Shown one piece after another: positions 7,477 to 15,406 of a stretch of 43,207 nucleotides of DNA. The position numbers and the translations under genes are program-made. The DNA comes from VFKI01 sp033762075. GTDB lineage: Bacteria > Pseudomonadota > Gammaproteobacteria > DSM-16500. The stretch covers positions 1 through 43,207 of the forward strand of contig JANRLY010000038.1 of NCBI GenBank assembly GCA_033762075.1, in the 5' to 3' direction. Each line of letters opens with the position of its first letter. Position 1 is the stretch's first letter. Below the pieces are notes generated by a model. That model did not search any database. It was not told the origin of the DNA and saw only the letters and a list, made by a program, of their open reading frames with translations.

Positions 7477-8586
7477 TTAATTTGCTTTCTGTTTCAGAAA
7501 TGCATCTGTCATATCTTGCACGTATTCTGGGCTAGCGATTGGCATTCTCAGTCTGGCTGCATTTTCAGAAAAATCAATTTTAGCCATTGAGACAGCGTGT
7601 AATGATAAATCACCATAAGTTCGATAATAAAATATTTTGTTTGTTAAATCTTTAAAATCAACCCATTCTGTCGTTTCACCAGAATAGTTATTATTTGAAG
7701 GTTCACGTGCTAATCCCATGGGTATATCGACATTATTGATAACATGTTCTGCTAAGTTCACGGCGCTTTTTGCATCATTGGCGGGTGCAGCAACACTCAT
7801 GAGCACTGCCATTTTAACAAAACGCGAAGGAGGGCTGATGTCACCTGGCAAGCCTAACATTCCAGCGCCTTGTCCTGTGGCTACAAAAGTAACGCCATCG
7901 ACAACGACAGGATTAGGATTGGTTGGTTTTAACTGAACATAATTTTTTAAATTGGTGAGGTGCCAATCATAACCGGGTGCGTTAGTCATTACGCCGACTT
8001 GGTTATCATAAATATTTAATTTGCCGCCAATATATTCAACAACAATTCCTTTACCGCTTGCATCATAGAATGAAAAATGCAGCGGAAAAATCATATCGCC
8101 GAATCCTGGATTTTTTTGTGCAAAAACGAAAATACCAGGAAGCGCTTGACGTACCTCATCAACTGTTTTGAAATTGCTAAGCCCCCAATCGCCAATGTTC
8201 ATATAGGGCAGTGCTTGACTATCGTGATTTGCTGGAACTGTTTGGTATTCTGCATATCCAGGTAAATAGAGCGCTTCGAATGATAATCCTGCTTCATTCA
8301 TCCCATCAACGCTAATGTCAACATTCATGGCATCAAGAAAAAGATAACCATACTTTGCTTTCCAGGATAGTCCTGGTTTTCCATCAGGTGCTGTTGTCGT
8401 GAAGGTTCTGCCGCGCGGCGAAGTGCGTAATGCTGATTTCATGTCGAGCGCAAATTCCATGCTGCGCGCGATGATGATAGTGCCATCTTTAGCGGTCACG
8501 CGGAAAGAGGTGCAGGCCAAGACGCTATTAAAATAAAAAAGCATAGCGCACAGGGTTAAAATTAAACTTAATGAACGACGTTTCAT
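7477..8586 (-). CDS. Choloylglycine hydrolase / penicillin V acylase family protein, exported
   Basis: This 369-aa Ntn-hydrolase cleaves linear amide bonds in the family (bile-salt hydrolases, penicillin V acylases, some acyl-homoserine lactone acylases). A signal peptide of about 24 residues ends in VLA, and Cys25 follows directly in CTSFRV, so signal cleavage would expose the N-terminal catalytic cysteine, as in Gram-negative members. Arg41 lies in ARSMEF, where many members have a D/N two or three residues further on, and the downstream TNAPGYDWHLTNL matches the conserved Asn region. Substrate cannot be told from sequence. It is monocistronic, and ATG 8586 is followed by a typical basic n-region. 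Confidence 0.88.
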   Translation of the reverse strand: MKRRSLSLILTLCAMLFYFNSVLACTSFRVTAKDGTIIIARSMEFALDMKSALRTSPRGRTFTTTAPDGKPGLSWKAKYGYLFLDAMNVDISVDGMNEAGLSFEALYLPGYAEYQTVPANHDSQALPYMNIGDWGLSNFKTVDEVRQALPGIFVFAQKNPGFGDMIFPLHFSFYDASGKGIVVEYIGGKLNIYDNQVGVMTNAPGYDWHLTNLKNYVQLKPTNPNPVVVDGVTFVATGQGAGMLGLPGDISPPSRFVKMAVLMSVAAPANDAKSAVNLAEHVINNVDIPMGLAREPSNNNYSGETTEWVDFKDLTNKIFYYRTYGDLSLHAVSMAKIDFSENAARLRMPIASPEYVQDMTDAFLKQKAN

Positions 8587-8846
8587 GTGTATATTTCCTT
8601 ATATATCGAGAAAAGAAGTGAGGTGCTTAAACGCATTGGAGCGTATGCTTTTTACTTTTTTAGGATAGTTTATTCTACTGATTTTTATTGAATGATGATA
8701 CGGTGTTGACGGGCTGGTAAGGTTTATTGAAAATTTCTTTATTATCAATAGGCTGTATAAGTATGGTCCATTGCCATTGAGTGGTTCTGACGTTAATGTA
8801 TTAAGATCAGCCTTGCTGAAAAAGAGTTTGTTTCAAACAAGAATGC

Positions 8847-8874
8847 TTTACTAGTATAAAAAAAACGCTATAAT
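8847..8874 (+). promoter_or_regulatory. Candidate sigma-70 promoter
   Basis: A perfect TATAAT lies at 8869-8874, with a weak -35 TTTACT at 8847-8852 (16-bp spacer). The ATG of the small secreted protein is 38 bases downstream of the -10 box, giving a short leader. The remainder of 8587-8846 is AT-rich spacer between divergent genes, with no reading frame I would support. Confidence 0.55.
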
Positions 8875-8911
8875 ACGCCCTTCAAAAAACTGAATTCGTG
8901 GGGTGTAGGAA

Positions 8912-9205
8912 ATGAAAAAAATTATTCTTGGTAGCTTAATAACTGCGTCATTGCTTAGTATTAATGCCTTTGCAGCAATTCCAGACTTAGAAGCTAATTC
9001 TCTCATCGCATGTGAAGAGGGTTCGACAGTGTCAGATGCTGTTGCAGAATTAAATGGAACATTAGCTAGTCCGTTTTACAATGTAAAATCAGAATCCACC
9101 GATAGTTATTACAAAATCAACAACTATGTTGGCTCTGCACCAGTTATCACAAAACTTGATAATGGCAGAGTATCTGTTTGCGTTACGCTTACCAGAAAAA
9201 AGTAA
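8912..9205 (+). CDS. Small secreted protein of unknown function
   Basis: The 97-aa product has a clear signal peptide (MKKIILGSLITASLL..., cleavage near AFA/AIP at 21-22). The mature part of about 75 residues contains exactly two cysteines, Cys34 and Cys90, which could form a disulphide in the periplasm. I do not recognise a family; in size and pattern it resembles small periplasmic adhesion or inhibitor-like proteins, but I would not assign one. ATG 8912 follows GGGTGTAGGA, an acceptable ribosome binding site, and a strong -10 box is just upstream. It is monocistronic. Confidence 0.72.
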   Translation: MKKIILGSLITASLLSINAFAAIPDLEANSLIACEEGSTVSDAVAELNGTLASPFYNVKSESTDSYYKINNYVGSAPVITKLDNGRVSVCVTLTRKK

Positions 9206-9244
9206 ATCACACGTTTCAATTTAATCAATCTAAGAATCATCCCC

Positions 9245-9277
9245 CCCACCTAGATAGTTTACATAGTACTAGGTGGG
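9245..9277 (+). terminator. Hairpin after the small secreted protein gene
   Basis: CCCACCTAG (9245-9253) pairs perfectly with CTAGGTGGG (9269-9277) around a 15-nt loop, 40 bases after the stop of the 97-aa gene. There is no T-run after it, so termination would need Rho or the stem may only protect the transcript end. It could alternatively be a repeat copy. Confidence 0.45.
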
Positions 9278-9300
9278 CACATCATCCTATGCATGCGGTG

Positions 9301-9363
9301 TCAAGTAACCCCATGCAACTTTCATTAAGATGTTTAATTAAAATGATTAATGGGGTTACTTGA
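9301..9363. repeat. 14-bp perfect inverted repeat with 35-nt loop
   Basis: TCAAGTAACCCCAT (9301-9314) and ATGGGGTTACTTGA (9350-9363) are exact inverted complements. The AT-rich loop has no T-run to mark a terminator. It could be the end of a degraded mobile element, a protein-binding site or a terminator for a short minus-strand transcript; the sequence does not decide. Confidence 0.6.
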
Positions 9364-9480
9364 ACACCATGCCAGCTCGCAAGCCATTTGCAATTGTCTC
9401 TTTAAGTTCATAAAACCCTCTGGCTTTTGCTCGACAACAGCAAATTTGCGGCTCTTCGATTTCGAAAGCTTGCCACCCAT
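9334..9480 (-). CDS. Possible 48-aa micro-ORF starting MGGKLSKSK
   Basis: A short open frame on the minus strand starts at ATG 9480 and ends in TAA at 9334. A TAG stop lies nine codons upstream, so it cannot be longer at its 5' end. It begins MGGKLSKSKSRKF, which fits the eukaryotic N-myristoylation pattern (Gly2, Ser6, Lys7) followed by basic residues. No convincing Shine-Dalgarno sequence precedes the ATG, and the frame runs through one arm of the 14-bp inverted repeat, so it may be chance. The other minus-strand frame here is also open for about 45 codons, which argues for a decayed gene remnant. I list it as a low-confidence candidate in an otherwise gene-free stretch (9206-9538). Confidence 0.2.
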   Translation of the reverse strand: MGGKLSKSKSRKFAVVEQKPEGFMNLKRQLQMACELAWCSSNPINHFN

Positions 9481-9538
9481 GAATCGCCCAGTTTTGTTTC
9501 GTATCTATAAATATAGTGGGGGAGAATTGATTTTACTA

Positions 9539-9612
9539 TGGGCCCACTAGGACTCGAACCTAGGACCAAGAGATTATGAGTCTCCTGCTCTAACCAACTG
9601 AGCTATGAGCCC
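9539..9612 (-). tRNA. tRNA-Ile(CAU), the lysidine-modified minor isoleucine tRNA
   Basis: The minus strand folds into a complete 74-nt cloverleaf: acceptor GGGCTCA/TGGGCCC, D-arm GCTC...GAGC, anticodon arm GGAGA-CTCATAA-TCTCT with anticodon CAU, variable TGGTC, and T-arm CTAGG-TTCGAGT-CCTAG, with A as discriminator. CCA is not encoded. The segments GACTCATAATC and CTTGGTC match the Ile2 type better than elongator Met, and in E. coli ileX also lies close to rpoD. If this reading is right, the tRNA needs TilS to change C34 to lysidine. It lies 174 bases after rpoD on the same strand. Confidence 0.9.
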
Positions 9613-9652
9613 GGATGCTGCTGAACTTCTCTCTTTATTTTCGCCACTGGTT

Positions 9653-9722
9653 CCCGCGGACAAGCCGCGGGACGACGGCAAAACATTCATTCGCGGACCC
9701 TTCGACGATCTCAGGGCCGCGA
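9653..9722. repeat. REP-like palindromic repeats between rpoD and the tRNA
   Basis: CCCGCGG (9653-9659) and CCGCGGG (9665-9671) form a perfect 7-bp stem with a 5-nt loop, followed by ACGACGG, the same tail as the unit near position 81-88. A second hairpin follows: TCGCGG (9691-9696) with CCGCGA (9717-9722), extended by CCCT/AGGG past a bulge. The whole gap 9613-9785 seems made of such repeats and holds no gene. The hairpins may also end the rpoD operon transcript. Confidence 0.6.
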
Positions 9723-9785
9723 GATAACTGCGGCGCATTCATTCAACAACGCCGTTTGAAAGAGAGGCCACGAATCTTACCCGAT

Positions 9786-11621
9786 CTATTCAGACTCTTC
9801 AAGGAAACTACGCAACTGCTCGGAACGAGAAGGATGACGTAATTTACGCAACGCTTTGGCTTCGATTTGACGAATACGTTCGCGGGTCACATCGAATTGT
9901 TTACCGACTTCTTCCAACGTGTGATCGGTATTCATGTTAATCCCAAAACGCATGCGTAACACTTTAGCTTCGCGCGGTGTAAGCGTCGAAAGAATCTTTT
10001 GGGTTGCCTCAGATAATCCACTCGTGGTGGCAGCATCAATCGGTGACAAAATATTAATGTCTTCGATGAAGTCACCTAAATGCGAATCTTCATCATCGCC
10101 AATGGGTGTTTCCATAGAGATAGGCTCTTTCGCAATTTTAAGGACTTTGCGAATTTTATCTTCGGGCAATTCCATGCGTTTGCTTAATTCTTCAGGCGTT
10201 GGCTCAAGTCCTGTTTCCTGCAAAATTTGGCGAGAAATACGATTGAGCTTATTGATGGTTTCAATCATGTGCACAGGAATACGAATGGTGCGCGCTTGAT
10301 CTGCAATGGAGCGTGTGATCGCTTGACGAATCCACCATGTGGCATAAGTTGAGAATTTGTAGCCGCGTTGATATTCGAATTTATCAACCGCTTTCATCAA
10401 ACCAATATTGCCTTCTTGAATGAGATCTAAGAATTGTAAGCCGCGATTAGTGTATTTTTTCGCGATAGAAATCACTAAACGTAAATTAGCTTCGACCATT
10501 TCTTTTTTAGCACGACGTGCTTTTGCTTCGCCAATCGACATGCGGCGATTCACGTCTTTAATCGTGCTAATCTGCATTTGCATTTGGGTTTGAAGTGCAA
10601 GTAATTTTTTCTGCGCGCGTTGAAGATCCGGTAACAATTTTTTAACGGCAGCAAAATATGGCTTGCTCTTATGCGCGGTAGGATTAAACCAGTCTAAATT
10701 AGTTTCGTTATTTAAAAATGCTCCAATAAAAGCTTTACGCGGCATTTTGGCTTTGTTGACGCAAAGGTTCATGATGTAACGTTCTTGTAAACGTACTTCA
10801 TCCAAGAGCGAACGCATTTTGCGGGATAATTTATTGAATTGACGCGGTGCTAATTTAATATCCATGAAACATTGCGATAAAGCTGCGCGGGCTTGAATGG
10901 TTTTTTTGTGTTCGAGACCGTGCTTCTTTTCTGCAGCAATAGCTTTTTCATAAAGGTCACGGAGCTCTGCAAAACGAACTTTAGCAACTTCTGGATCTGG
11001 GCCGGTTTCTTCCTCAAGAAATTCACCGCCGCCTTCTTCTCCACCTTCTTCGTCTTCTTCGTCTGTGGCTTCTTCGGTTTCTTTAATCGCGACACTATCT
11101 GTGGGCTCAATGATAGGTTCGATATAACCGCTGATGATTTCAGCCAGACGGACTTCGCCTTTTTCGATGCGGTCGTAATCGGATAATACTTCAGCAATCA
11201 TCTGAGGTTGAGATGCTAGTGTCGTCAGCATTTGGTTCATGCCTTCTTCGATACGTTTAGCAATCGCAATTTCCCCTTCGCGGGAAAGCAATTCGACACT
11301 CCCCATTTCACGCATATACATGCGGACAGGGTCAGTGGTGCGGCCAACTTCATCAATGGCAGCCAGCGCGCTCGCGACTTCTTCTGCGGCTACTTCATCG
11401 GTAGCTTCATTGTCAGCCAGTAAAAGTTCTTCGGTTTCAGGGGCTATTTCGGCGACACGGATACCCATGTCGTTGATCATACTGATAATATCTTCTATTT
11501 GCTCGGGGTCGGCAATATCCGCTGGCAAATGGTCATTGACCTCTGCATACGTGAGATAGCCTTGCTCTTTGCCACGGGCAATGAGTTCTTTTAGACGTGA
11601 ACGTTGCTGTTCTTGATCCAT
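9786..11621 (-). CDS. rpoD: RNA polymerase primary sigma factor RpoD (sigma-70)
   Basis: RpoD directs RNA polymerase to housekeeping promoters. From ATG 11621 (MDQEQQRSRLKEL) the product is 611 aa, typical of gammaproteobacterial sigma-70. It has region 1.1 at the N-terminus, the long non-conserved region with an acidic Glu/Gly-rich stretch, region 2.3-2.4 (YATWWIRQAITRSIADQ), region 3 and the region 4.2 helix-turn-helix (VTRERIRQIEAKALRKLR). The frame is open for 37 more codons upstream, but the family start is at this methionine. It is the last gene of the rpsU-yqeY-dnaG-rpoD operon, 121 bases after dnaG. The acidic insert is perhaps a little longer than usual. Confidence 0.97.
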   Translation of the reverse strand: MDQEQQRSRLKELIARGKEQGYLTYAEVNDHLPADIADPEQIEDIISMINDMGIRVAEIAPETEELLLADNEATDEVAAEEVASALAAIDEVGRTTDPVRMYMREMGSVELLSREGEIAIAKRIEEGMNQMLTTLASQPQMIAEVLSDYDRIEKGEVRLAEIISGYIEPIIEPTDSVAIKETEEATDEEDEEGGEEGGGEFLEEETGPDPEVAKVRFAELRDLYEKAIAAEKKHGLEHKKTIQARAALSQCFMDIKLAPRQFNKLSRKMRSLLDEVRLQERYIMNLCVNKAKMPRKAFIGAFLNNETNLDWFNPTAHKSKPYFAAVKKLLPDLQRAQKKLLALQTQMQMQISTIKDVNRRMSIGEAKARRAKKEMVEANLRLVISIAKKYTNRGLQFLDLIQEGNIGLMKAVDKFEYQRGYKFSTYATWWIRQAITRSIADQARTIRIPVHMIETINKLNRISRQILQETGLEPTPEELSKRMELPEDKIRKVLKIAKEPISMETPIGDDEDSHLGDFIEDINILSPIDAATTSGLSEATQKILSTLTPREAKVLRMRFGINMNTDHTLEEVGKQFDVTRERIRQIEAKALRKLRHPSRSEQLRSFLEESE

Positions 11622-11742
11622 GCTTGAGAGACCTATTTTAGAGGAATGGGTGCAAAGTGACCGGGTATTATACCGATTGTTCGCTATATGAGCTAGTGTT
11701 AGAAGGCAGTAATTTTCTCTGAGGCGCTGCACTATGTTTGAT

Positions 11743-13449
11743 TTATTGCTCGCCCTGGCTTTCGCTAATCAATGTCTGAAGGGCTGATTTTTCATCGCCA
11801 GTCAGCGGGGTGGTCGCGGCTTTTGCGAGTAGTTTTGAAATATGCTGTTTTTGACTTTGAAGGCGTAAACGAGAGATTGCCCCTTTAAACTCTTCTTCGA
11901 TGCCCTCCTCAGGGATCATATGTTCAGTCGCTGCCAATTTAACGAGCGAGGCATAATCGGTTTGGTCCCGCCATTGTTCGAGCAAAGCACCCGTCGTAAT
12001 TTTAGGATTGGATTGGATCCTGTCGAGTAATGTTTTTAAGATGTCTCCGCCACGTTGATCAAAATCTGGGAGAGGGAGTTGAATGTGTTGCGCGAGAGTA
12101 GGTTGTTGCAATAATAACATAATGACACGACGTAATTGTGTAGTGGGTCGTGATTGGGTGGGTTGTAAAATATTTTTTTGTTGTGTTTTTTTGGGTTGAA
12201 ATTGTGTTGTGTTAATGCGCGTACGTTTGGCTAATTCATCCAACATGAATGTTTTAAAAATACCTTCAGGTAATTGTTGAATATGTTCCATTGCTAATTT
12301 TGCCAGATGTGCACGTCCATCCAAGTGCGAAAGATCGACTTGCGTCGATAAAGCATGAAAGAAAAATTGTGATAGCGTTTGCGCTTCTTGAATTTTTGTT
12401 TCGAAGGTTTCGCGTCCTTGTCTGCGAATAAAACTATCGGGATCATCGCCGTCAGGTAAAAACATAAAACGCATTTGTTTTCCATCTTGTGCAAGCGGAA
12501 AAGCAGTTTGTAATGCGCGCCACGCTGCTGTGCGGCCAGCATTGTCACCGTCGAAGCAAAAAATAATTTCGTTGGTATAACGAAATAAACGCTGAATGTG
12601 ATTCGCTGTGGTCGCGGTGCCCATTGTTGCAACTGCGTAAGTCACGCCATGTTGAAATAAAGCGATGACATCCATGTAACCTTCGACAATTAAAATATAT
12701 TTTAAAGTGCGATTCGCTTGTTGTGCTTCGTATAAACCATATAATTCACGGCCTTTGTGGAAGAGTGGTGTTTCGGGGGAATTCAAATATTTGGGTTCGC
12801 CTTGATGAATCACTCGACCACCAAATCCGATGATGCGTCCACGTCGATCGCGAATGGGAAACATAATGCGGTCCCTGAAGCGATCATGATAATGCTGATC
12901 TTCTTTTTGAATAAGCATGCCGACTTCGTGCAAGTGTTGGCGCGAAGCAGTAAAAGCTTTGAGTAAGTTATCCCAGCCATTAGGCGCATATCCGATGCCA
13001 AATGTTTTTGCAATTTCACCGGTTAATCCGCGTTTTTTTAAATAATCAATGGCAGGTAAATGTTTGCGTAAAGTTTGTTGGTAAAATCCCGCAATTTTTT
13101 CAAGCAAAGTATATAAATCGGGTGCGATGGTTTTTTTCGTTGCATGTGTTTCTGTGTGTGGTACTTCTAGCCCAGCTGTTTTTGCGAGTGCTTCGACAGC
13201 TTCAGGAAAGTTGAGTCGATCATATTGCATTAGAAAATCGATGGCATTTCCGTGCGCGCCACAGCCAAAGCAATGATAAAATTGTTTGCTGTGACTCACT
13301 GAAAAAGAGGCGGATTTTTCCGTGTGAAAAGGGCAGCACGCAAAAAAATTCTGCGCAGATTTTTTTTGTAAGGGAACGCGCGCATCAATGAGTTCGACGA
13401 TGTCGATGCGCGTTAAGACTTCTTGAATGAATTCGCGAGGGATAGCCAT
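11743..13449 (-). CDS. dnaG: DNA primase DnaG
   Basis: DnaG lays RNA primers at the replication fork with DnaB helicase. From ATG 13449 (MAIPREFIQEVL) it is 568 aa. The N-terminal CHC2 zinc ribbon has the ligands CPFH...CFGC at about 40-64, the catalytic TOPRIM core has ILIVEGYMDVIAL and FCFDGDNAGRTAA, and the C-terminal third is the helicase-binding domain. An upstream extension of 22 codons in the same frame is rejected because family members start at MAxxIPxxFI and AGAAGG precedes the chosen ATG. It lies 19 bases downstream of yqeY in the macromolecular synthesis operon. Confidence 0.97.
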   Translation of the reverse strand: MAIPREFIQEVLTRIDIVELIDARVPLQKKSAQNFFACCPFHTEKSASFSVSHSKQFYHCFGCGAHGNAIDFLMQYDRLNFPEAVEALAKTAGLEVPHTETHATKKTIAPDLYTLLEKIAGFYQQTLRKHLPAIDYLKKRGLTGEIAKTFGIGYAPNGWDNLLKAFTASRQHLHEVGMLIQKEDQHYHDRFRDRIMFPIRDRRGRIIGFGGRVIHQGEPKYLNSPETPLFHKGRELYGLYEAQQANRTLKYILIVEGYMDVIALFQHGVTYAVATMGTATTANHIQRLFRYTNEIIFCFDGDNAGRTAAWRALQTAFPLAQDGKQMRFMFLPDGDDPDSFIRRQGRETFETKIQEAQTLSQFFFHALSTQVDLSHLDGRAHLAKLAMEHIQQLPEGIFKTFMLDELAKRTRINTTQFQPKKTQQKNILQPTQSRPTTQLRRVIMLLLQQPTLAQHIQLPLPDFDQRGGDILKTLLDRIQSNPKITTGALLEQWRDQTDYASLVKLAATEHMIPEEGIEEEFKGAISRLRLQSQKQHISKLLAKAATTPLTGDEKSALQTLISESQGEQ

Positions 13450-13468
13450 GCGCGAAAACCTTCTACAA

Positions 13469-13927
13469 TTAAGCCGTTGATAAACGTTCTTTAACTTGAT
13501 TGCTGACAGCGCCAATATCAGCGCGGCCTTGAATGCGTGGCTTTAAAACACCCATTACTTTACCCATATCGCGCGCTGACGAAGCGCCCGTTTCTTGGAT
13601 GACGGTATCAATCATTTGATTGATTTCAGCAGCTGATAATTGAGGGGGTAAATAGGCTTTAATGATATCAATTTCAGCGTTTTCTTTATCGACTAAATCA
13701 GCGCGATTCGCAGCTTCATATTGAGCAATGGATTCGCGGCGTTGTTTGGTCATTTTGTCGAGTACGGCAAGCACTTGTTCGTCACTGAGCGTAATGCGTT
13801 CATCGACTTCACGCTGCTTAATGGCGGCTAAAATCAAACGAATGGTGCCGAGTTTTTCTTTTTCGCCGGCACGCATAGCATTCTTCATGTCTTCTTGAAT
13901 TTTCTCTTTGAGGCTCTGTGAAGTCAT
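13469..13927 (-). CDS. yqeY: GatB/YqeY domain-containing protein
   Basis: This 152-aa, mostly helical cytosolic protein belongs to the YqeY family, which resembles the C-terminal tRNA-binding domain of the amidotransferase subunit GatB. Conserved pieces are MRAGEKEKLGTIRLILAAIK, AYLPPQLS and the C-terminal MGKVMGVLKPRIQGRADIG. Its cellular role is not established, although a link to tRNA-dependent amidation has been proposed. AGGAGA precedes ATG 13927. It sits between rpsU (20 bases) and dnaG (19 bases), a common arrangement in many gammaproteobacteria, so it is transcribed with them. Confidence 0.93.
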   Translation of the reverse strand: MTSQSLKEKIQEDMKNAMRAGEKEKLGTIRLILAAIKQREVDERITLSDEQVLAVLDKMTKQRRESIAQYEAANRADLVDKENAEIDIIKAYLPPQLSAAEINQMIDTVIQETGASSARDMGKVMGVLKPRIQGRADIGAVSNQVKERLSTA

Positions 13928-13947
13928 GCGATGACATCTCCTGTGCG

Positions 13948-14169
13948 TTATTTGCGGCGATCTTTTTCACTCGTGGCTGTTTCACGCATGAGTTTCTTCT
14001 GGTAGCGTTTAATCGCTGAAGCTTTTTTACGTTTGCGCTTCCAGGTGGGTTTTTCATAATATTCGTGGCGGCGTAAGTCAGAAAGCACGCTTGCCTTCTC
14101 ACATAAACGCTTAAACCGACGTAAACTGACTTCAAAATTCTCGTTTTCTTTTACACGTACGCTTGGCAT
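13948..14169 (-). CDS. rpsU: 30S ribosomal protein S21
   Basis: S21 is a small basic protein of the 30S subunit, needed for initiation on mRNAs that use the Shine-Dalgarno interaction. The 73 aa begin MPSVRVKENENFEVSLRRFKR and end in a Lys/Arg-rich helix (KPTWKRKRKKASA), both hallmarks of the family; most members have about 70-71 residues. It is the first gene of the rpsU-yqeY-dnaG-rpoD operon and is divergent from tsaD. Confidence 0.97.
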   Translation of the reverse strand: MPSVRVKENENFEVSLRRFKRLCEKASVLSDLRRHEYYEKPTWKRKRKKASAIKRYQKKLMRETATSEKDRRK

Positions 14170-14204
14170 ATCTGAGACTAATCTCCGTAAATTTAAGAAA
14201 AAAA

Positions 14205-14238
14205 TTGACGATAACCTGCTATAATCCGCGGCTCGTCA
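14205..14238. promoter_or_regulatory. Divergent promoter region between rpsU and tsaD
   Basis: The plus strand carries an extended -10 element TGCTATAAT at 14217-14225, which can drive tsaD without a good -35 box. TTGACG (14205-14210) and its inverted copy CGTCAA (14233-14238) form an inverted repeat around it. The second copy reads as a -35 TTGACG for the minus-strand rpsU operon, with a weak TTATCG about 19 bases on. The arrangement suggests overlapping divergent promoters, perhaps interfering with each other. Confidence 0.5.
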
Positions 14239-14312
14239 AAAAGAACGGAAGATTCTAATCGTTAATTTGGCGAAATGCCAGTCATATTGTTGTTGGATTA
14301 CGGGTGTTGCTC

Positions 14313-15308
14313 GTGCGTGTCTTGGGGATTGAAACATCATGCGATGAAACAGGGATCGCCATCTTTGATTCGGCGAAAGGCTTGTTGTCGCATGCATTAC
14401 ATAGCCAAATTAGCCTCCATGCAGGGTTCGGGGGTGTTGTGCCTGAGCTGGCTTCCCGAGACCATATCCAAAAAGCTTTGCCGTTGATTCAGACAGTGCT
14501 GACAGAAGCGAACCTTACCCTACAAGATATCGATGCGGTAGCTTATACCGCGGGCCCTGGCTTGGTCGGGGCGTTGTTGGTGGGCGCGATGTTGGGCCGC
14601 AGCTTAGCTTTTGCATTGGGTATTCCCGCAGTGGGCGTGCACCATATGGAAGGCCATTTATTGGCGCCAATGCTTGAGCCTGATCCTCCGGCTTTCCCTT
14701 TTGTTGCTTTGTTGGTTTCTGGCGGGCATACCCAATTAATCAGTGTTAAAAAAATAGGCGAATATACTGTGATGGGGGATTCCGTCGATGATGCTGTCGG
14801 AGAAGCTTTCGATAAAACAGCTAAATTACTGGGATTAGGATATCCGGGTGGCGCGGCACTCGAGCAATTAGCGCAATCAGGCAATCCAGCACGATTTACC
14901 TTTCCAAGACCGATGGTGAATCGACCAGGATTGGATTTTAGTTTCAGCGGATTAAAAACATTTGCAGCGAATACCTTGCGTGATGCGCCGCCTGATGCTT
15001 CTTTGTATGCGGATATTGCGCGTGCTTTTCAAGAAGCTGTCGTTGAAACTTTAGCAATCAAGTGCCGTCGGGCATTGCAATTGACGGGATGGAAAACACT
15101 AGTTGTTGCTGGGGGCGTGAGTGCAAATCAAGCATTGCGTGCAGGATTAACAGATATGATTCAGCGTGTTGGCGGTGATGTGTATTTCCCGCGACCGGCT
15201 TTTTGTACAGACAATGGCGCGATGATTGCCTATGCAGGTTGTCAGCGGTTATTGGCGGGTGAAACAACTGATCTTAATGTGAAAGTTTTTCCGCGCTGGC
15301 CTCTTTAA
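14313..15308 (+). CDS. tsaD: tRNA N6-adenosine threonylcarbamoyltransferase TsaD
   Basis: TsaD transfers threonylcarbamoyl to A37 of ANN-decoding tRNAs (t6A), working with TsaB, TsaC and TsaE. The ASKHA-fold protein shows GIETSCDETG near the N-terminus, the iron-binding HHMEGH, VSGGHTQL, DDAVGEAFDK and VAGGVSAN. GTG 14313 gives MRVLGIETS, as in E. coli. GTG 14304 and TTG 14307 are in-frame alternatives, and none has a clear ribosome binding site. The partner gene tsaE is at 21172 in this same window. Its stop is followed by the 17-bp inverted repeat shared with the end of plsY. Confidence 0.95.
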   Translation: MRVLGIETSCDETGIAIFDSAKGLLSHALHSQISLHAGFGGVVPELASRDHIQKALPLIQTVLTEANLTLQDIDAVAYTAGPGLVGALLVGAMLGRSLAFALGIPAVGVHHMEGHLLAPMLEPDPPAFPFVALLVSGGHTQLISVKKIGEYTVMGDSVDDAVGEAFDKTAKLLGLGYPGGAALEQLAQSGNPARFTFPRPMVNRPGLDFSFSGLKTFAANTLRDAPPDASLYADIARAFQEAVVETLAIKCRRALQLTGWKTLVVAGGVSANQALRAGLTDMIQRVGGDVYFPRPAFCTDNGAMIAYAGCQRLLAGETTDLNVKVFPRWPL

Positions 15309-15319
15309 AACGAACACTC

Positions 15320-15406
15320 GGGGTCATGCCTGGCTTATTGGCTTTATGAATGTCAACAAGCCAGGCATGACCCCATTTCCTATACAGGCATGACCCCATT
15401 TCCTAT
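15320..15406. repeat. 17-bp inverted repeat plus tandem 22-bp duplication
   Basis: The 17-bp arm 15320-15336 is exactly complementary to 15358-15374 around a 21-nt loop. In addition, the 22-bp unit at 15362-15383 (from CAGGCATGACCCC to TTTCCTAT) is repeated exactly at 15385-15406. The second copy contains the plsY stop codon (TAG on the minus strand at 15403-15405). On the minus strand the motif TAGGAAATGGGGTCATGCCTG resembles the ends associated with REP-type or Y1 transposases; that link is from memory. The structure also separates the convergent tsaD and plsY genes and may end transcription. Confidence 0.75.

Noticed and set aside
9350..9550. 66-aa plus-strand frame ending at the tRNA-Ile gene
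   Set aside because: It begins inside an inverted-repeat arm, ends in the tRNA gene and shows no protein family features.
9539..9612. Elongator tRNA-Met reading of the CAU tRNA
   Set aside because: The anticodon-stem and variable-loop sequence (GACTCATAATC, CTTGGTC) fits the Ile2 type better, and the neighbour rpoD agrees with the position of ileX in E. coli. Not fully excluded.
10850..11197. Lysine-rich minus-strand frame and a Phe-rich plus-strand frame inside rpoD
   Set aside because: Both are out-of-frame readings of the acidic insert of RpoD, which is clearly coding in its own frame.
14205..14225. TTGACG and TATAAT as a standard promoter pair for tsaD
   Set aside because: The spacing is only 9 bases. 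The extended -10 (TGCTATAAT) alone is a better explanation.
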